Assembly: GCF_022317005.1 (NCBI RefSeq)
Contig: NZ_CP081006.1
Coordinates: 4,092,001-4,156,000 of the forward strand
Source: Mycobacterium sp. IDR2000157661
GTDB lineage: Bacteria > Actinomycetota > Actinomycetes > Mycobacteriales > Mycobacteriaceae
Length of the DNA: 64,000 bases
Direction: 5' to 3'
Part shown: positions 22,125-33,135 of the stretch, piece by piece
Layout: each line of letters starts with the position of its first letter
Position numbering within the stretch: position 1 is the stretch's first letter
Made by a program: the position numbers and the translations under genes
Notes under the pieces: model-generated
Database searches by the model: none
Told to the model about the DNA's origin: nothing
The model's input: only the letters and a program-made list of their open reading frames with translations

Positions 22125-25094
22125 TCATCCAGGCTGGCCCTCGGCGATCTCGGTACGCACCGCAACGGTCAACCGCTTGTACCGATTCGTATCGGGGTCC
22201 AGGTACCAGGCGTTACGCGACGGCTTCGGGAGGCCCTCGGCGCGCAGCGGGCTGATCAGGGGTCGGTAGGAGGCGCTGAGTGCCATCTTCGAGACCACGT
22301 GGACGATGTCGGGTGGGCAGCCGACGGGAAGGTCGGACAGCGCCTCCGACAGATCGGCCGAGGGGATGCTGCCGCCGGGGCGCAGGGCGAGCGCGGTCAC
22401 GGCCAGTTCGTGGCCATTCACCTCGACCCCGTAGGTCACCGCGAGGTCGACCGCCCCGAGATGGCCGACGGCGTCGTTGACAGGTGCGGAGAACACGCAG
22501 CCCCGTGCGGTGCGGATGACCAAGCCCCGGTTGTCGACGAGCCAGTAGTCCCCGTCTTCGTCGCGGCGGAACAGGTACTCGGTGGACACCCAGGTGTCGG
22601 CCGGGGCGAACACACCGCGCTTGATCGAGGCGGTGGGGTCCACTGGTCCACGGGGATGGGCGAGCAAGACGCCGACCTCGTTGTCGTCGGCCCGGCGCAC
22701 GAAGCCGTCGTCGTCCTCGAGGATCAGGTCCTCGTCGGGGTCGTAGGCGGCCAGCGCGACCTCGCCACCGCCGGGCAGCTGCCTGCCCTTGCTGCCGATC
22801 TTGGCGCCGGACACGTTGGCCAGCACGGCCTGACCGTCGGTGGTCGCGAAGAACTCGACGATCTGGGCGGGCGCGAACACCTCGACGACGCGCTTCCACA
22901 GTCCGGTCGGCATGCCCGAGCCGATGAACAACCGCACGGGATGGCTGCCGACCAGCGAGAACGACGGGTCGTCGATGACGTCGCGCAGCATGCCCCACGT
23001 GTAGGTCACGACGGTGACGCCGTACTGGCGGATCTCTTGGACGAACCGGTCGGGCCGGGGGCCGCGCGACAACGCGATCCGTGACCCGCCGACGACGGCG
23101 CCACCGAGTGCCACCAGCAGTCCCGACTGGTGGTGCAGCGGGGTCAGGCAGTACACGGTGTCGTTTCGGCTGAGGTTGGCGGCGGACGCCGTGCCGAACG
23201 CCGAGAGCGCCCAACGGTAGTTGGTGATCTGCCGGGCGTGGAGTTCGCCGCCGACGGTGCTGAAGGCGACGAAGGCCAGATCCCGGGCCAGTCCCGGATT
23301 CGGTCGGTACCAGCCCGGCAGGTCCACGACCTCGGGATCGATCTGTTCCATGTCGACCACGCCTGCGTGCTCAGGCAGGTGAAGGTCGCGGGACTCGCCG
23401 CCACCCAGGATGAGCACCCGGGTGCCCAGCCCCCGCGCCGCGTCGAGGTGGGTGGGGTCGGCGATGATCTCCGACACCGAGCCCAGGCGCACGGCGGCGG
23501 CCAGGTCGACGTCGGGCGGCATCAGGACCGCCACCGCCCCCAGCCGGGACAGTGCGGCGATCGCGACCAGGGCGCTGGGGCGGGTCTCCATCAACACGCC
23601 GACGTGCGCCCCCTGGCGCACCCCGACTTCGATGAGCCCGCGAACGACGTTGTCGATGCGTCGGTCGACCGCCTCGTAGGTGTGCACTCGGCCGTCGAAC
23701 AGCAGGGCTTCGCCGTTGGGTGCGTCCCTGGCCTGTTCGCTCATGATCCGCCCGAGCGAGATGCGGGTGTGGTCGTTGATCTGGCCGAGTCGCGCCAGGC
23801 GCGGCAGCGTTCGGGCCGTCTCGACGGCCAGCGCACGGGCGGATTTGTTGGCCGACACCAGCGCGCCCGCGGCGGAGCGTGCGAAGCTGAAGACCATCTC
23901 GGTGGCCGCCCCCGCCCCGTGGGCCACCCGGGAGCTCAGCGAGACACCGCTTTCGCTGTGCTCCTGCGGCAACAGCGCCATCGGGTTCACGTCCCCGGGC
24001 AACTCGCCGGTGCCGTCGAGCCACTTCACCCACTGTGCGACCGTCGGCCACGTCTGGTCGGCCGCCTTGGAGCCCACGACCAGACCGAAATGACCTGCGC
24101 GGATCAGATACTCATAGACATCGGCCTTCGGGGCAGCGCGCTTGATGCCGCGCACGGACGCGGGCTGTCCGATGTCGTCCACCTCGCCGACCACCGCGAG
24201 CACCGGGCAGTCGATGTCGGAGAGCGTGACCAGGTCGCCGTGAATGTTGAAGCCGCCGCTCATCATCCGGTTGTGGGCGATGAATTGCTTGAGCAGTTCG
24301 GCGATGGCCGGTCCCGACCAGGCGATCCACCCCTCGGAAGCCAGGAAGCGGCGCTGCTGCTCGCGCGGCAGCAGCGCCTCGCGGTCATGCAACTGGCGCA
24401 GGAAGTCGATACGCGACTGTGCGGTCTTGAGCGGATCGAGCATCTGAAACCCGGTGCGGGCCAGCCAACCGGGGATGTCGATGCGGCTGAACACATGGTC
24501 GGCCATGAAGTCCGCCGCGGCGGGCGCGATGCCGGGCGGCAGGTTCATCGGCAGCGCGGCCAGGGTATCGACCGGCGAGCCGAACGCGATGATGCTTGCC
24601 AGGTCCTTGGATCGGCGGTAGGCCGCCGACTGGTAGGCGAACATGCCGCCCTGCGAGTAGCCGGCCAGGTGCACGTCGCGGCCGGTGACCTCTTTCACGG
24701 TGTCGATCGCCTCGCTGAGCGCGACGACGTGGTCCGCGAGGGTGCGTTCCATGCCGCCCTCGACCTTGTCGGGTGCGCCGAAGTCGATGACCCACGGGTC
24801 GATGTCGACCTTGTGCAGGATGCCGACGGCGCCGTCGTCGCGGGTCACGTCCCACATGTCGGCCGACATCATCATCGGGTGCACCATCAGCACGGGTGGG
24901 CCGGGTTGCCTGGCGCCGGGCCGCGTGTCCGGCGGGAAGTACCGACGCAACCGGTACATCGGCACGCTCTGGATGATCTGAAACGGCGAAGGCACCGCCC
25001 CGGTCTCCAGTCCGCCGTAGCGCAAGACCTCCAGGCCATTCTGAGCAGTGGCCACCAGTCGGCCTACGGGCCTGGTTATCGCCGACAAGTCCAC
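22125..25094 (-). CDS. Hydrolase / acyl-CoA-synthetase-like fusion protein (Rv1683 type)
   Basis: About 989 residues in two parts. The first (about 1-380) is a PhaC-like alpha/beta-hydrolase: PPVLMVHPMMMSADMW, nucleophile elbow AGYSQGGMFAYQ, and late Asp/His in VVGEVDDIGQ and RAGHFGLVVG. The second (about 440-989) has the AMP-binding fold of acyl-CoA synthetases but degenerate motifs: FSTVGGELHARQ replaces the TSGTTGxPKG loop, and VDNRGLVIRTARG replaces the usual GRxKD region. The M. tuberculosis counterpart is annotated as a bifunctional acyl-CoA synthase and lipase. Here adenylation activity is doubtful, while hydrolase or PHA-synthase-like chemistry is plausible. The start GTG at 25094 has AAGGGGAG 7 nt upstream; GTG 25097 is equally possible. 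It is divergent from the ABC-F gene. Confidence 0.85.
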   Translation of the reverse strand: MDLSAITRPVGRLVATAQNGLEVLRYGGLETGAVPSPFQIIQSVPMYRLRRYFPPDTRPGARQPGPPVLMVHPMMMSADMWDVTRDDGAVGILHKVDIDPWVIDFGAPDKVEGGMERTLADHVVALSEAIDTVKEVTGRDVHLAGYSQGGMFAYQSAAYRRSKDLASIIAFGSPVDTLAALPMNLPPGIAPAAADFMADHVFSRIDIPGWLARTGFQMLDPLKTAQSRIDFLRQLHDREALLPREQQRRFLASEGWIAWSGPAIAELLKQFIAHNRMMSGGFNIHGDLVTLSDIDCPVLAVVGEVDDIGQPASVRGIKRAAPKADVYEYLIRAGHFGLVVGSKAADQTWPTVAQWVKWLDGTGELPGDVNPMALLPQEHSESGVSLSSRVAHGAGAATEMVFSFARSAAGALVSANKSARALAVETARTLPRLARLGQINDHTRISLGRIMSEQARDAPNGEALLFDGRVHTYEAVDRRIDNVVRGLIEVGVRQGAHVGVLMETRPSALVAIAALSRLGAVAVLMPPDVDLAAAVRLGSVSEIIADPTHLDAARGLGTRVLILGGGESRDLHLPEHAGVVDMEQIDPEVVDLPGWYRPNPGLARDLAFVAFSTVGGELHARQITNYRWALSAFGTASAANLSRNDTVYCLTPLHHQSGLLVALGGAVVGGSRIALSRGPRPDRFVQEIRQYGVTVVTYTWGMLRDVIDDPSFSLVGSHPVRLFIGSGMPTGLWKRVVEVFAPAQIVEFFATTDGQAVLANVSGAKIGSKGRQLPGGGEVALAAYDPDEDLILEDDDGFVRRADDNEVGVLLAHPRGPVDPTASIKRGVFAPADTWVSTEYLFRRDEDGDYWLVDNRGLVIRTARGCVFSAPVNDAVGHLGAVDLAVTYGVEVNGHELAVTALALRPGGSIPSADLSEALSDLPVGCPPDIVHVVSKMALSASYRPLISPLRAEGLPKPSRNAWYLDPDTNRYKRLTVAVRTEIAEGQPG

Positions 25095-25178
25095 CACCGC
25101 GCTCCCCTTTATGCGACCTCGCGTTCCCCCGAGTAACGGGGCAATCATGGCACAGCCTGTGCCGCGGAACGGTCGACC

Positions 25179-25184
25179 TATCAT
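25179..25184 (+). promoter_or_regulatory. Predicted -10 of the ABC-F gene
   Basis: TATCAT matches TANNNT and places transcription start at about 25191, two bases before the GTG at 25193. No ribosome-binding site is seen, so translation is probably near-leaderless. Confidence 0.45.
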
Positions 25185-25192
25185 CGGCGGTC

Positions 25193-26953
25193 GTGGCGAA
25201 CCTGATCAACGTCGAACGCGTGACGGTCAGCTACGGCACCCGTACGCTGCTCGACGCTGTGAGCCTGGGCATCGACGACGGCGACGCGGTCGGCGTCGTC
25301 GGACGCAACGGCGACGGCAAGACGACCCTGCTGCAGATCCTGACGACGGCGCGCGAACCCGACTCCGGTCGGGTGACTCACACGTCCGGGCTGTCGGTCG
25401 GCTACCTGCACCAGAGCGACGACTTCGGAGCCCAGGCCACCGTCCGCGAAGTGATCGTCGGCGGCAGGCCCGACCACGTATGGGCTGCAGAACCGCACAC
25501 CCGCGACGTGGTCTCGCACCTGCTGGGCGGCGTGGACGTGGACACCACCGTCGGGCACCTGTCCGGCGGTGAGCGGCGGCGCGTGGCGCTGGCCACCGTC
25601 CTCATCGCCGGCCACGACGTGCTCGTGCTCGACGAGCCGACGAACCATCTCGACGTCGAGGTGATCGGGTGGCTCGCCGGACACCTCAACGCTCGGCCTG
25701 CCAGGGCGCTGGTGGTGGTCAGCCACGATCGCTGGTTCCTCGACGCGGTGTGCACCAGGACGTGGGAGGTGCACAGCGAATCTGGGAAAGGGCGAGTCGA
25801 CGGTTACGAGGGGGGCTACGCGGCCTACGTGCTGGCGCGCGCGGAGCGGATGCGGCTGGCGGCAGGCGCCGAGGCGCGCCGCCAGAACCTGATGCGCAAG
25901 GAACTCGCGTGGCTGCGGCGGGGTCCGCCGGCGCGCACCTCCAAGCCCAAGTTCCGGATCCAGGCGGCCAACGAGTTAATCGCCAACGAGCCCCCGCCGC
26001 GCGATTCCCTGGTGCTGCAGAGCTTTGCGACCACCCGACTCGGCAAAGACGTGTTCGACCTGCACCGCGTCCGCCTCGAGGCGGGCGACACCGTCGTGCT
26101 CGACAAGATCGACTGGTCGATCGGGCCGGGCGCACGCATCGGCCTGGTCGGCGTCAACGGCACCGGCAAGACGACGGTGCTGCGGCTGCTGGCCGGCGAG
26201 CTGGCCCCCACGGCCGGCACGATCAAGCGCGGCGCCACGCTGAAGATCGGTTACCTCAGTCAGGCGCTGGCCGAACTCGGCGGCGCCGAGCGGGTGCTCG
26301 ACGCGATCGAGAACCGCCGTCGAATCACGGAACTGGCGGGCGGACGGGAGATCAGCGCCGACACCCTGCTGCGAGACTTCGGATTCACCGGCGACAAGCT
26401 GACCGCGCGGGTGGCGGAGTTGTCGGGCGGCGAGCGGCGCAGGCTGCAGTTCCTGCGCATGCTGCTCGACGAACCGAATGTGTTGCTGCTCGACGAGCCG
26501 ACCAACGATCTCGACATCGACACGCTGACTGTCATCGAGGACTACCTGGACGGCTGGCCCGGCACCCTGATCGTGGTCACGCACGACCGCTACTTCCTCG
26601 AGCGCGTCACCGACGTCACCTATGCGCTGACCGGCGGTGGTCGCTGCGACCTGCTGCCCGGCGGCATCGATCAGTATCTGGCGCAGCGGGCCTCCGCGGC
26701 GCCGTCGAGTGCTCGACCGGAACCGCAGAAGGGTGAGTCGGCAGCGGCGCGCGAACGGCGCACCGGCAAGGAGATGACCCGCATCGAGGGTCAGTTGGAG
26801 AAGCTGGACCAGCGGATCGCCGCACTGCATCAGTCGATGGCCGAGGCGGCATCCGACCACGTCCTGCTCGGTCGGCTCAACGACGAACTCCGCGAGCTGG
26901 CGCAACGCAAGGACTCGCTCGAAGAGGCGTGGCTGGCCGCTGCCGAGGACTGA
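25193..26953 (+). CDS. ABC-F family ATPase (Uup-like)
   Basis: 586 residues, with two ATPase cassettes and no membrane span, so a ribosome-acting ABC-F protein rather than a transporter. Cassette 1 has GRNGDGKTTLL (38-48), HLSGGERRRVALA and LVLDEPTNHLDVEV. Cassette 2 has GVNGTGKTTVL, ELSGGERRRLQFL and LLLDEPTNDLDIDT. The inter-domain linker (about 200-290) is moderately short. A C-terminal coiled coil (IEGQLEKLDQRIAALHQSM...LRELAQRKDSLEE) is of the Uup type that contacts branched DNA or the ribosome. In M. tuberculosis the homologous locus is annotated in two pieces (Rv1667c/Rv1668c); here it is one intact gene. Antibiotic-protection activity is possible but unproven. It converges with argH, 10 bp apart. 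Confidence 0.9.
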   Translation: MANLINVERVTVSYGTRTLLDAVSLGIDDGDAVGVVGRNGDGKTTLLQILTTAREPDSGRVTHTSGLSVGYLHQSDDFGAQATVREVIVGGRPDHVWAAEPHTRDVVSHLLGGVDVDTTVGHLSGGERRRVALATVLIAGHDVLVLDEPTNHLDVEVIGWLAGHLNARPARALVVVSHDRWFLDAVCTRTWEVHSESGKGRVDGYEGGYAAYVLARAERMRLAAGAEARRQNLMRKELAWLRRGPPARTSKPKFRIQAANELIANEPPPRDSLVLQSFATTRLGKDVFDLHRVRLEAGDTVVLDKIDWSIGPGARIGLVGVNGTGKTTVLRLLAGELAPTAGTIKRGATLKIGYLSQALAELGGAERVLDAIENRRRITELAGGREISADTLLRDFGFTGDKLTARVAELSGGERRRLQFLRMLLDEPNVLLLDEPTNDLDIDTLTVIEDYLDGWPGTLIVVTHDRYFLERVTDVTYALTGGGRCDLLPGGIDQYLAQRASAAPSSARPEPQKGESAAARERRTGKEMTRIEGQLEKLDQRIAALHQSMAEAASDHVLLGRLNDELRELAQRKDSLEEAWLAAAED

Positions 26954-26963
26954 CCGGCGCAGA

Positions 26964-28372
26964 TCACCGCCGCAGCCGCAGGCGCAGGTCGTCGACCGCC
27001 CCGCGCACCACCCTCAGTTGCCTGGCCACCTGCACGGGTGCCGTGCCTCCCCTGGCGTCGCGGGAGTTGACCGATCCGTCCACGGTGAGCACTTCGCGCA
27101 CCTGCGGCGAGAGCTCCGGGTGGATGCCCGCCAGTTCGGCGTCCGCGAGGTCTTCCAGGCCGACGCCGCGCACCTCGGCCGCACGCACCGCGGCACCCGC
27201 CGCCTCGTGCGCGACGCGGAACGGCACTCCCCGTCCCACCAGCCACTCGGCGACATCGGTGGCCAGCGTGTAGCCCAGCGGGGCGAGCTCGGCCATCCGG
27301 TCGACGTCGAACCGCAGCGTCGCCACCAGGCCCGCCATCGCAGGCAGCAGCAGCTCCAGCTGGGCCACCGAGTCGAACACCGGTTCCTTGTCCTCCTGCA
27401 GGTCGCGGTTGTAGGCCAGCGGTTGCGCCTTGAGGGTGGCCAGCAGCCCGGTCAGGTTGCCGATGAGACGGCCGGACTTGCCCCGCGCGAGCTCGGCGAT
27501 GTCGGGGTTCTTCTTCTGCGGCATGATCGAGCTGCCGGTCGACCAGGAGTCGTGCAACTCGACATAGCCGAATTCGGTCGTGCTCCAGAGGATGATGTCC
27601 TCGGCCAGCCGGGACAAGTCGACGCCGATGATCGAGAAGACGAATGCCGCCTCGGCGGCGAAGTCCCGGGAAGCGGTGGCATCGATCGAGTTGTCGGCCG
27701 CCGCGGCGAATCCGAGGTCGGCGGCGATCGCGTCGGGATCGAGGCGCAGCGACGACCCGGCGAGCGCCCCGGATCCGTAGGGCGACACGGCCGTGCGCTT
27801 GTCGACGTCGGCGAGCCGGTCGACATCGCGCAGCAGCGGGTGGGCATGCGCCAGCAGGTGATGGGCGAGCAGGACGGGTTGCGCCGACTGCAGGTGCGTC
27901 TTGCCGGGCATGATCGCCGTCGGGTGGGCTGCGGCCTGGTCGGCGAGTGCGGACGCCACCTCGAGCACCCCGTCGGCGACCCGCCGGATCGCATCGCGAA
28001 GCCACAGCCGAAACAGCGTGGCCACCTGATCGTTTCGCGAGCGGCCCGCGCGCAGGCGGCCGCCGAGTTCCGCGCCGACGCGGTCGATCAGGCCGCGTTC
28101 CAGCGCGCCGTGCACATCCTCGTCGGTGACGAGAGGCCCGAAGCCGCCGTCGGCGACGTCGGCGGCCAGGCTGTCCAGGCCGACCAGCAGCCCGTCACGC
28201 TGCTCCTCGGTCAACAGGCCGGCCGCAAACAGGACGCGCGCGTGCGCCTTCGACGCTCGGATGTCGTAGGGCGCCAACACCCAGTCGAAGTGCGTCGACT
28301 TCGACAGCGCCGCCAGCGCATCGGACGGTCCGCCGGAGAATCGCCCACCCCACAGCGAGCCTTCGTTGGTGC

Positions 28373-28376
<4 letters not shown>
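26964..28376 (-). CDS. argH: Argininosuccinate lyase
   Basis: Cleaves argininosuccinate to arginine and fumarate, the last step of arginine synthesis. 470 residues, standard length. The fumarase/aspartase superfamily signature SSIMPQKKNPD carries the catalytic Ser loop; RSRNDQVAT and GKTHLQSAQPV are the other active-site blocks. The N-terminus LWGGRFSGGPSDALAAL is typical. The ATG overlaps the argG stop by 4 nt. It is the last gene of the arg operon. Confidence 0.97.
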
Positions 28377-29571
<1,195 letters not shown>

Positions 29572-29575
<4 letters not shown>

Positions 29576-30072
29576 CGGTTACCAGTCTCCTTCTGTTGGA
29601 TGCCTTCGAATTTCGTCGCCAGTTCCGCGCCGGTCATCGGCTCGCGGGCGACGACCAGGATGGTGTCGTCGCCGGCGACGGTGCCCACGACGAACGGCAG
29701 CGCCGCCCGGTCGATCGCGCTGGCGAGGTAGTGGGCCGCGCCCGGCGGGGTGCGCAGGATCGCGAGGTTGCCACTGGCGTCGGTGGACACCAGTAGCTCG
29801 GCCAGCAGCCGTGACATCCGTTCCGTGCCGCCGGAGACGCCGCGCACCGGACTGCCGTCCTCGGGCACGACGTAGACGCCGACGCCGCCGTCTGCCCCAC
29901 GCAGTTTGACCGCGCCGAGTTCCTCGAGGTCGCGCGACAGCGTCGCCTGGGTGACATCGATGCCCTCGCCGGCCAGCATCGCGGCCAGCTCACCCTGGCT
30001 GTGTACGGACTGCGTCGACAGGATCGACACGATGCGCGCCTGCCTGCCCGCCCTGGTCGCCGCTGAGGTCAC
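29572..30072 (-). CDS. argR: Arginine repressor ArgR
   Basis: A 166-residue hexameric repressor that binds ARG boxes with arginine as co-repressor. The N-terminal winged helix is RQARIVSILSTQSVHSQGELAAMLAGEGIDVTQATLSRDLEELGAVK. The C-terminal oligomerisation and arginine-binding domain contains GTVAGDDTILVVAREPMTGAEL with the conserved GDD. The start is GTG at 30072 in a GTGA overlap with argF; an upstream in-frame ATG would lie within argF and is rejected. It sits within the operon it should control, consistent with the box upstream of argC. Confidence 0.95.
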
Positions 30073-31004
30073 TGCTCGACTCCCGCTCGCTCCAACAGCC
30101 ACACCAGCAGCGCCTTCTGCGCGTGCAGGCGGTTCTCGGCCTCGTCCCACACCGCGCTGTGCGGCCCGTCGATCACGTCGTCGGTGATCTCATCACCACG
30201 GTGTGCGGGAAGGCAATGCAGGACAACGGCTTCGGAGTCGGCAAGGGTGACCAAGTCGGAGTTGACCTGGAACGGGCGGAACGGGCCGACCCGATCGAGG
30301 CCGTCGTCCTCCTGTCCCATGGAAGTCCAGGTATCGGTGACCAGTACGTCGGCGCCCTCAGCGGCTGCCCGTGCGTCGGCGGTCAGCGCCACCGTCGCCC
30401 CGGTCTGTGCGGCCCGCTTCTTGGCGGCGGCAACGAAATCCGGGTGCGGTGCGAAGCCGTCGGGGGCGGCGATCGTGACGTCGATGCCCGCGGTCACGCC
30501 GCCCAGCATGAGCGAGTGCGCCATGTTGTTGGCGCCGTCACCGAAGTAGGACATCCGCAGGCCGGCCAGCGCGCCTTTGCGTTCGGCGAGCGTCTGGAGG
30601 TCAGCAAGCACCTGGCAGGGGTGGAACTCGTCGGACAGCGCGTTGACGATCGGCACCGTCGACCCTGCTGCCATCGCGGTCAGCCGATCCTGAGCGAACG
30701 TGCGCCACACGATCGCCTTGACGTAGCGGGACAACACCCGGCCGGTGTCTTCGAGCGTCTCGTCGCGGCCGAGCTGAGTACTGCGACCGTCGACCACGAC
30801 GGCGTGGCCGCCCAGTTGGGCGATGCCGATCTCGAACGAGAACCTTGTCCTGGTCGAGTTCTTGTCGAAGATGACCGCCACGCCGCACGGCCCCTCCAAC
30901 GGGCGGTGGCCGAACGGGTCGTTCTTCATTCGCGCCGCCAGCGCCAGCACCTCGGCCTGCTCGTCGGGGGTCAGGTCGTCGTCGCGCAGGAAGTGGCGGA
31001 TCAC
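30069..31004 (-). CDS. argF: Ornithine carbamoyltransferase
   Basis: Makes citrulline from ornithine and carbamoyl phosphate. 311 residues. The carbamoyl-phosphate-binding motif is FDKNSTRTRFSFE (about 47-59), followed by HPCQVLADLQT and the ornithine-binding HCLPAHRGDEI near the C-terminus. The start overlaps the argD stop by 4 nt. Confidence 0.97.
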   Translation of the reverse strand: MIRHFLRDDDLTPDEQAEVLALAARMKNDPFGHRPLEGPCGVAVIFDKNSTRTRFSFEIGIAQLGGHAVVVDGRSTQLGRDETLEDTGRVLSRYVKAIVWRTFAQDRLTAMAAGSTVPIVNALSDEFHPCQVLADLQTLAERKGALAGLRMSYFGDGANNMAHSLMLGGVTAGIDVTIAAPDGFAPHPDFVAAAKKRAAQTGATVALTADARAAAEGADVLVTDTWTSMGQEDDGLDRVGPFRPFQVNSDLVTLADSEAVVLHCLPAHRGDEITDDVIDGPHSAVWDEAENRLHAQKALLVWLLERAGVEQ

Positions 31005-32179
31005 TGCGCGGCGCCTCGGTCGAGAACGCCAGGCAACGCGGCCAGAAAGGCATCGACCTGGGCCTCGCTGATGATCAGCGGCGGGGCCAGCCGGATCACG
31101 TTTGGTGCGGCGGCGTTGATGAGGAAACCCGCCTCACGCGCAGCGGATTCGACGGGCTTGGCCTTCTCGGCGGTGAGCACGACACCGCGCAGCAAGCCCC
31201 GGCCGCGGACGTGGTCGACGAGCGGATGGCCCAGTTCTTCGATGCCGGTCGCCAGGGTCTTGCCGAGGGTGTCGGCTCGGCTGATGAGGTCGTCGTCGGC
31301 GAGCACGCGCAGCACGGCGAGCGCAGCCGCAGTGCATACCGGGTTGCCGCCGAACGTGCTGCCGTGCAGGCCTGGGGTGAGCAGGTCCGCCGTGTCGCCG
31401 ACGGCTATGCACGCCCCGATCGGCAGCCCCCCGCCGAGTCCCTTGGCCAGCGTCACGATGTCGGGCGTCATCCCGTCGTGCTGGTGGGCGAAGAACGCGC
31501 CGGTGCGGCCCATTCCGGTCTGCACTTCATCGAGGACTAGCAACGCGCCGTGCCCGGCGGTGATCTCGCGCGCCGCGGTGAGGTAGCCGGCCGGCGGGAC
31601 GACGACGCCGCCCTCACCCATGATCGGCTCCAGGAACACCGCGGCGGTCTCGTCGTCGACGGCGGCTCGCAACGCTTCCACGTCGCCGTACGGGACATGG
31701 GTGACGTCGCCGGGCAGCGGCTCGAACGGCGCCTGTTTCGAGGGCTGGCCCGTCAGCGCCAGTGAGCCCATCGTCCGGCCGTGAAAAGCACCCTGTGCCG
31801 CAACCAGTTTCGTGCGTCCGGTAAGGCGGGTGATCTTGAAAGCAACCTCGTTGGCCTCGGTCCCGGAGTTGCAGAAGAACACCTTGGCTGGAAGATCCGG
31901 GCCGCCCAGCGCCCCGACCAGCGCCTCGGCGAGCGCGACTCCCGGCTCGGTGGCGTAGAGATTGGAGGTGTGCCCCAATGTGTTGAGCTGGCGGGTGACC
32001 GCATCGATCACCGCGGGGTGGCGGTGGCCCAGGATGTTGACCGCGATGCCGCCCAGCAGGTCCACATAGGACTTGCCGTCGGCATCGGTCACGACGGCGC
32101 CGTCGCCGGTGGCCAGCGCCAGCGGCGGGGTGCCGTAGTTGTTCATCATGACGGCCTGCCAGCGATCCAGGAGTGTCAT
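31001..32179 (-). CDS. argD: Acetylornithine aminotransferase
   Basis: A PLP-dependent class III aminotransferase converting N-acetylglutamate semialdehyde to N-acetylornithine. 392 residues. Visible are FFCNSGTEANEVAFKI, LLVLDEVQTGMGRTG (PLP-contacting Asp) and VTLAKGLGGGLPIGA (Schiff-base Lys). The start is ATG at 32179 in a 4-nt ATGA overlap with argB; the open frame continues further upstream but inside argB. Confidence 0.97.
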   Translation of the reverse strand: MTLLDRWQAVMMNNYGTPPLALATGDGAVVTDADGKSYVDLLGGIAVNILGHRHPAVIDAVTRQLNTLGHTSNLYATEPGVALAEALVGALGGPDLPAKVFFCNSGTEANEVAFKITRLTGRTKLVAAQGAFHGRTMGSLALTGQPSKQAPFEPLPGDVTHVPYGDVEALRAAVDDETAAVFLEPIMGEGGVVVPPAGYLTAAREITAGHGALLVLDEVQTGMGRTGAFFAHQHDGMTPDIVTLAKGLGGGLPIGACIAVGDTADLLTPGLHGSTFGGNPVCTAAALAVLRVLADDDLISRADTLGKTLATGIEELGHPLVDHVRGRGLLRGVVLTAEKAKPVESAAREAGFLINAAAPNVIRLAPPLIISEAQVDAFLAALPGVLDRGAAQ

Positions 32180-33135
32180 GCTTCGCCCTTCTTGTCCGAC
32201 TCCTCGCCGAAGCTCGTACCTCGCTGCGTCATCGTCGTCGGACGGACCACCTTCGTGCCGGTGCCCTCGTCGGTGAACAGTTCGACCAGCACGCAGTGCT
32301 CGATGCGGCCGTCGATGACGTGCGCGCTGGGGACGCCCCCTGCGACGGCCCGCAGACAGGCCTCCATCTTGGGCACCATGCCGGTCTCCAGCGTCGGTAG
32401 CAACTGGCTCAGTGCGGCCGCGTCGATCTGGCTGACCAGCGAGTCGCGGTCGGGCCAATTGGTGTAGAGGCCTTCCACATCGGTCAGCACCACCAGTTTC
32501 TCGGCGCCCAACGCCTCGGCGAGCGCGGCCGCGGCCGTGTCGGCGTTGATGTTGTGCACCACGCCGTCGACATCCGGGGCGATGGTGGACACCACCGGGA
32601 TGCGGCCCGCGGTGATGAGGTCGCGCAGCGAGTCGGCATCGACGCTCTCCACATCGCCGACCAGGCCGATGTCGGTGTCCACGCCGTCGACCATGACACT
32701 GCGCCGCACCGCGGTGAACAGGTGCGCGTCCTCGCCTGTGACGCCGACGGCATACGGTCCGTGGGCGTTGATCAGGTTGACCAGCTCGCGGCCGACCTGA
32801 CCGAACAACACCATGCGCACGACGTCGAGCACCTCGGGCGTGGTCACCCGGAAGCCGCCCTTGAAATCGCCTGCCATACCGAGTCGTCGGAGCATGGCGC
32901 TGATCTGCGGACCACCACCGTGCACCACCACCGGATGGATGCCGCAATTGCGCAGGAACACCATGTCGGCGGCGAACGCGACCTTGAGGACGTCGTCGGT
33001 CATCGCGTTGCCGCCGTACTTGACCACGACGATCTTGCCGTGCAGCTGCTTGAGCCACGGCAGCGCTCCGGCAAGTACCTTGGCCTTGACCGGAGTCACG
33101 GCGGAGCCGCCGCCGGCCACCTCGGACGACGTCAT
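32176..33135 (-). CDS. argB: Acetylglutamate kinase
   Basis: Phosphorylates N-acetylglutamate; probably arginine-feedback-sensitive, as in related actinobacteria. 319 residues. KIVVVKYGGNAM is the phosphate-binding start of the amino-acid-kinase fold, then VHGGGPQISAML and GLVGDVESVD. The C-terminus runs about 20-25 residues beyond the usual end (MTQRGTSFGEESDKKGEA). The start ATG at 33135 overlaps argJ by 4 nt. Confidence 0.96.
   Translation of the reverse strand: MTSSEVAGGGSAVTPVKAKVLAGALPWLKQLHGKIVVVKYGGNAMTDDVLKVAFAADMVFLRNCGIHPVVVHGGGPQISAMLRRLGMAGDFKGGFRVTTPEVLDVVRMVLFGQVGRELVNLINAHGPYAVGVTGEDAHLFTAVRRSVMVDGVDTDIGLVGDVESVDADSLRDLITAGRIPVVSTIAPDVDGVVHNINADTAAAALAEALGAEKLVVLTDVEGLYTNWPDRDSLVSQIDAAALSQLLPTLETGMVPKMEACLRAVAGGVPSAHVIDGRIEHCVLVELFTDEGTGTKVVRPTTMTQRGTSFGEESDKKGEA

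Noticed and set aside
23130..25136. Open frame of 668 codons on the plus strand
   Set aside because: Antisense to the hydrolase/acyl-CoA-synthetase fusion; composition (Arg/Gly/His/Asp-rich, low Lys, no motifs) is that of a GC-rich shadow frame.
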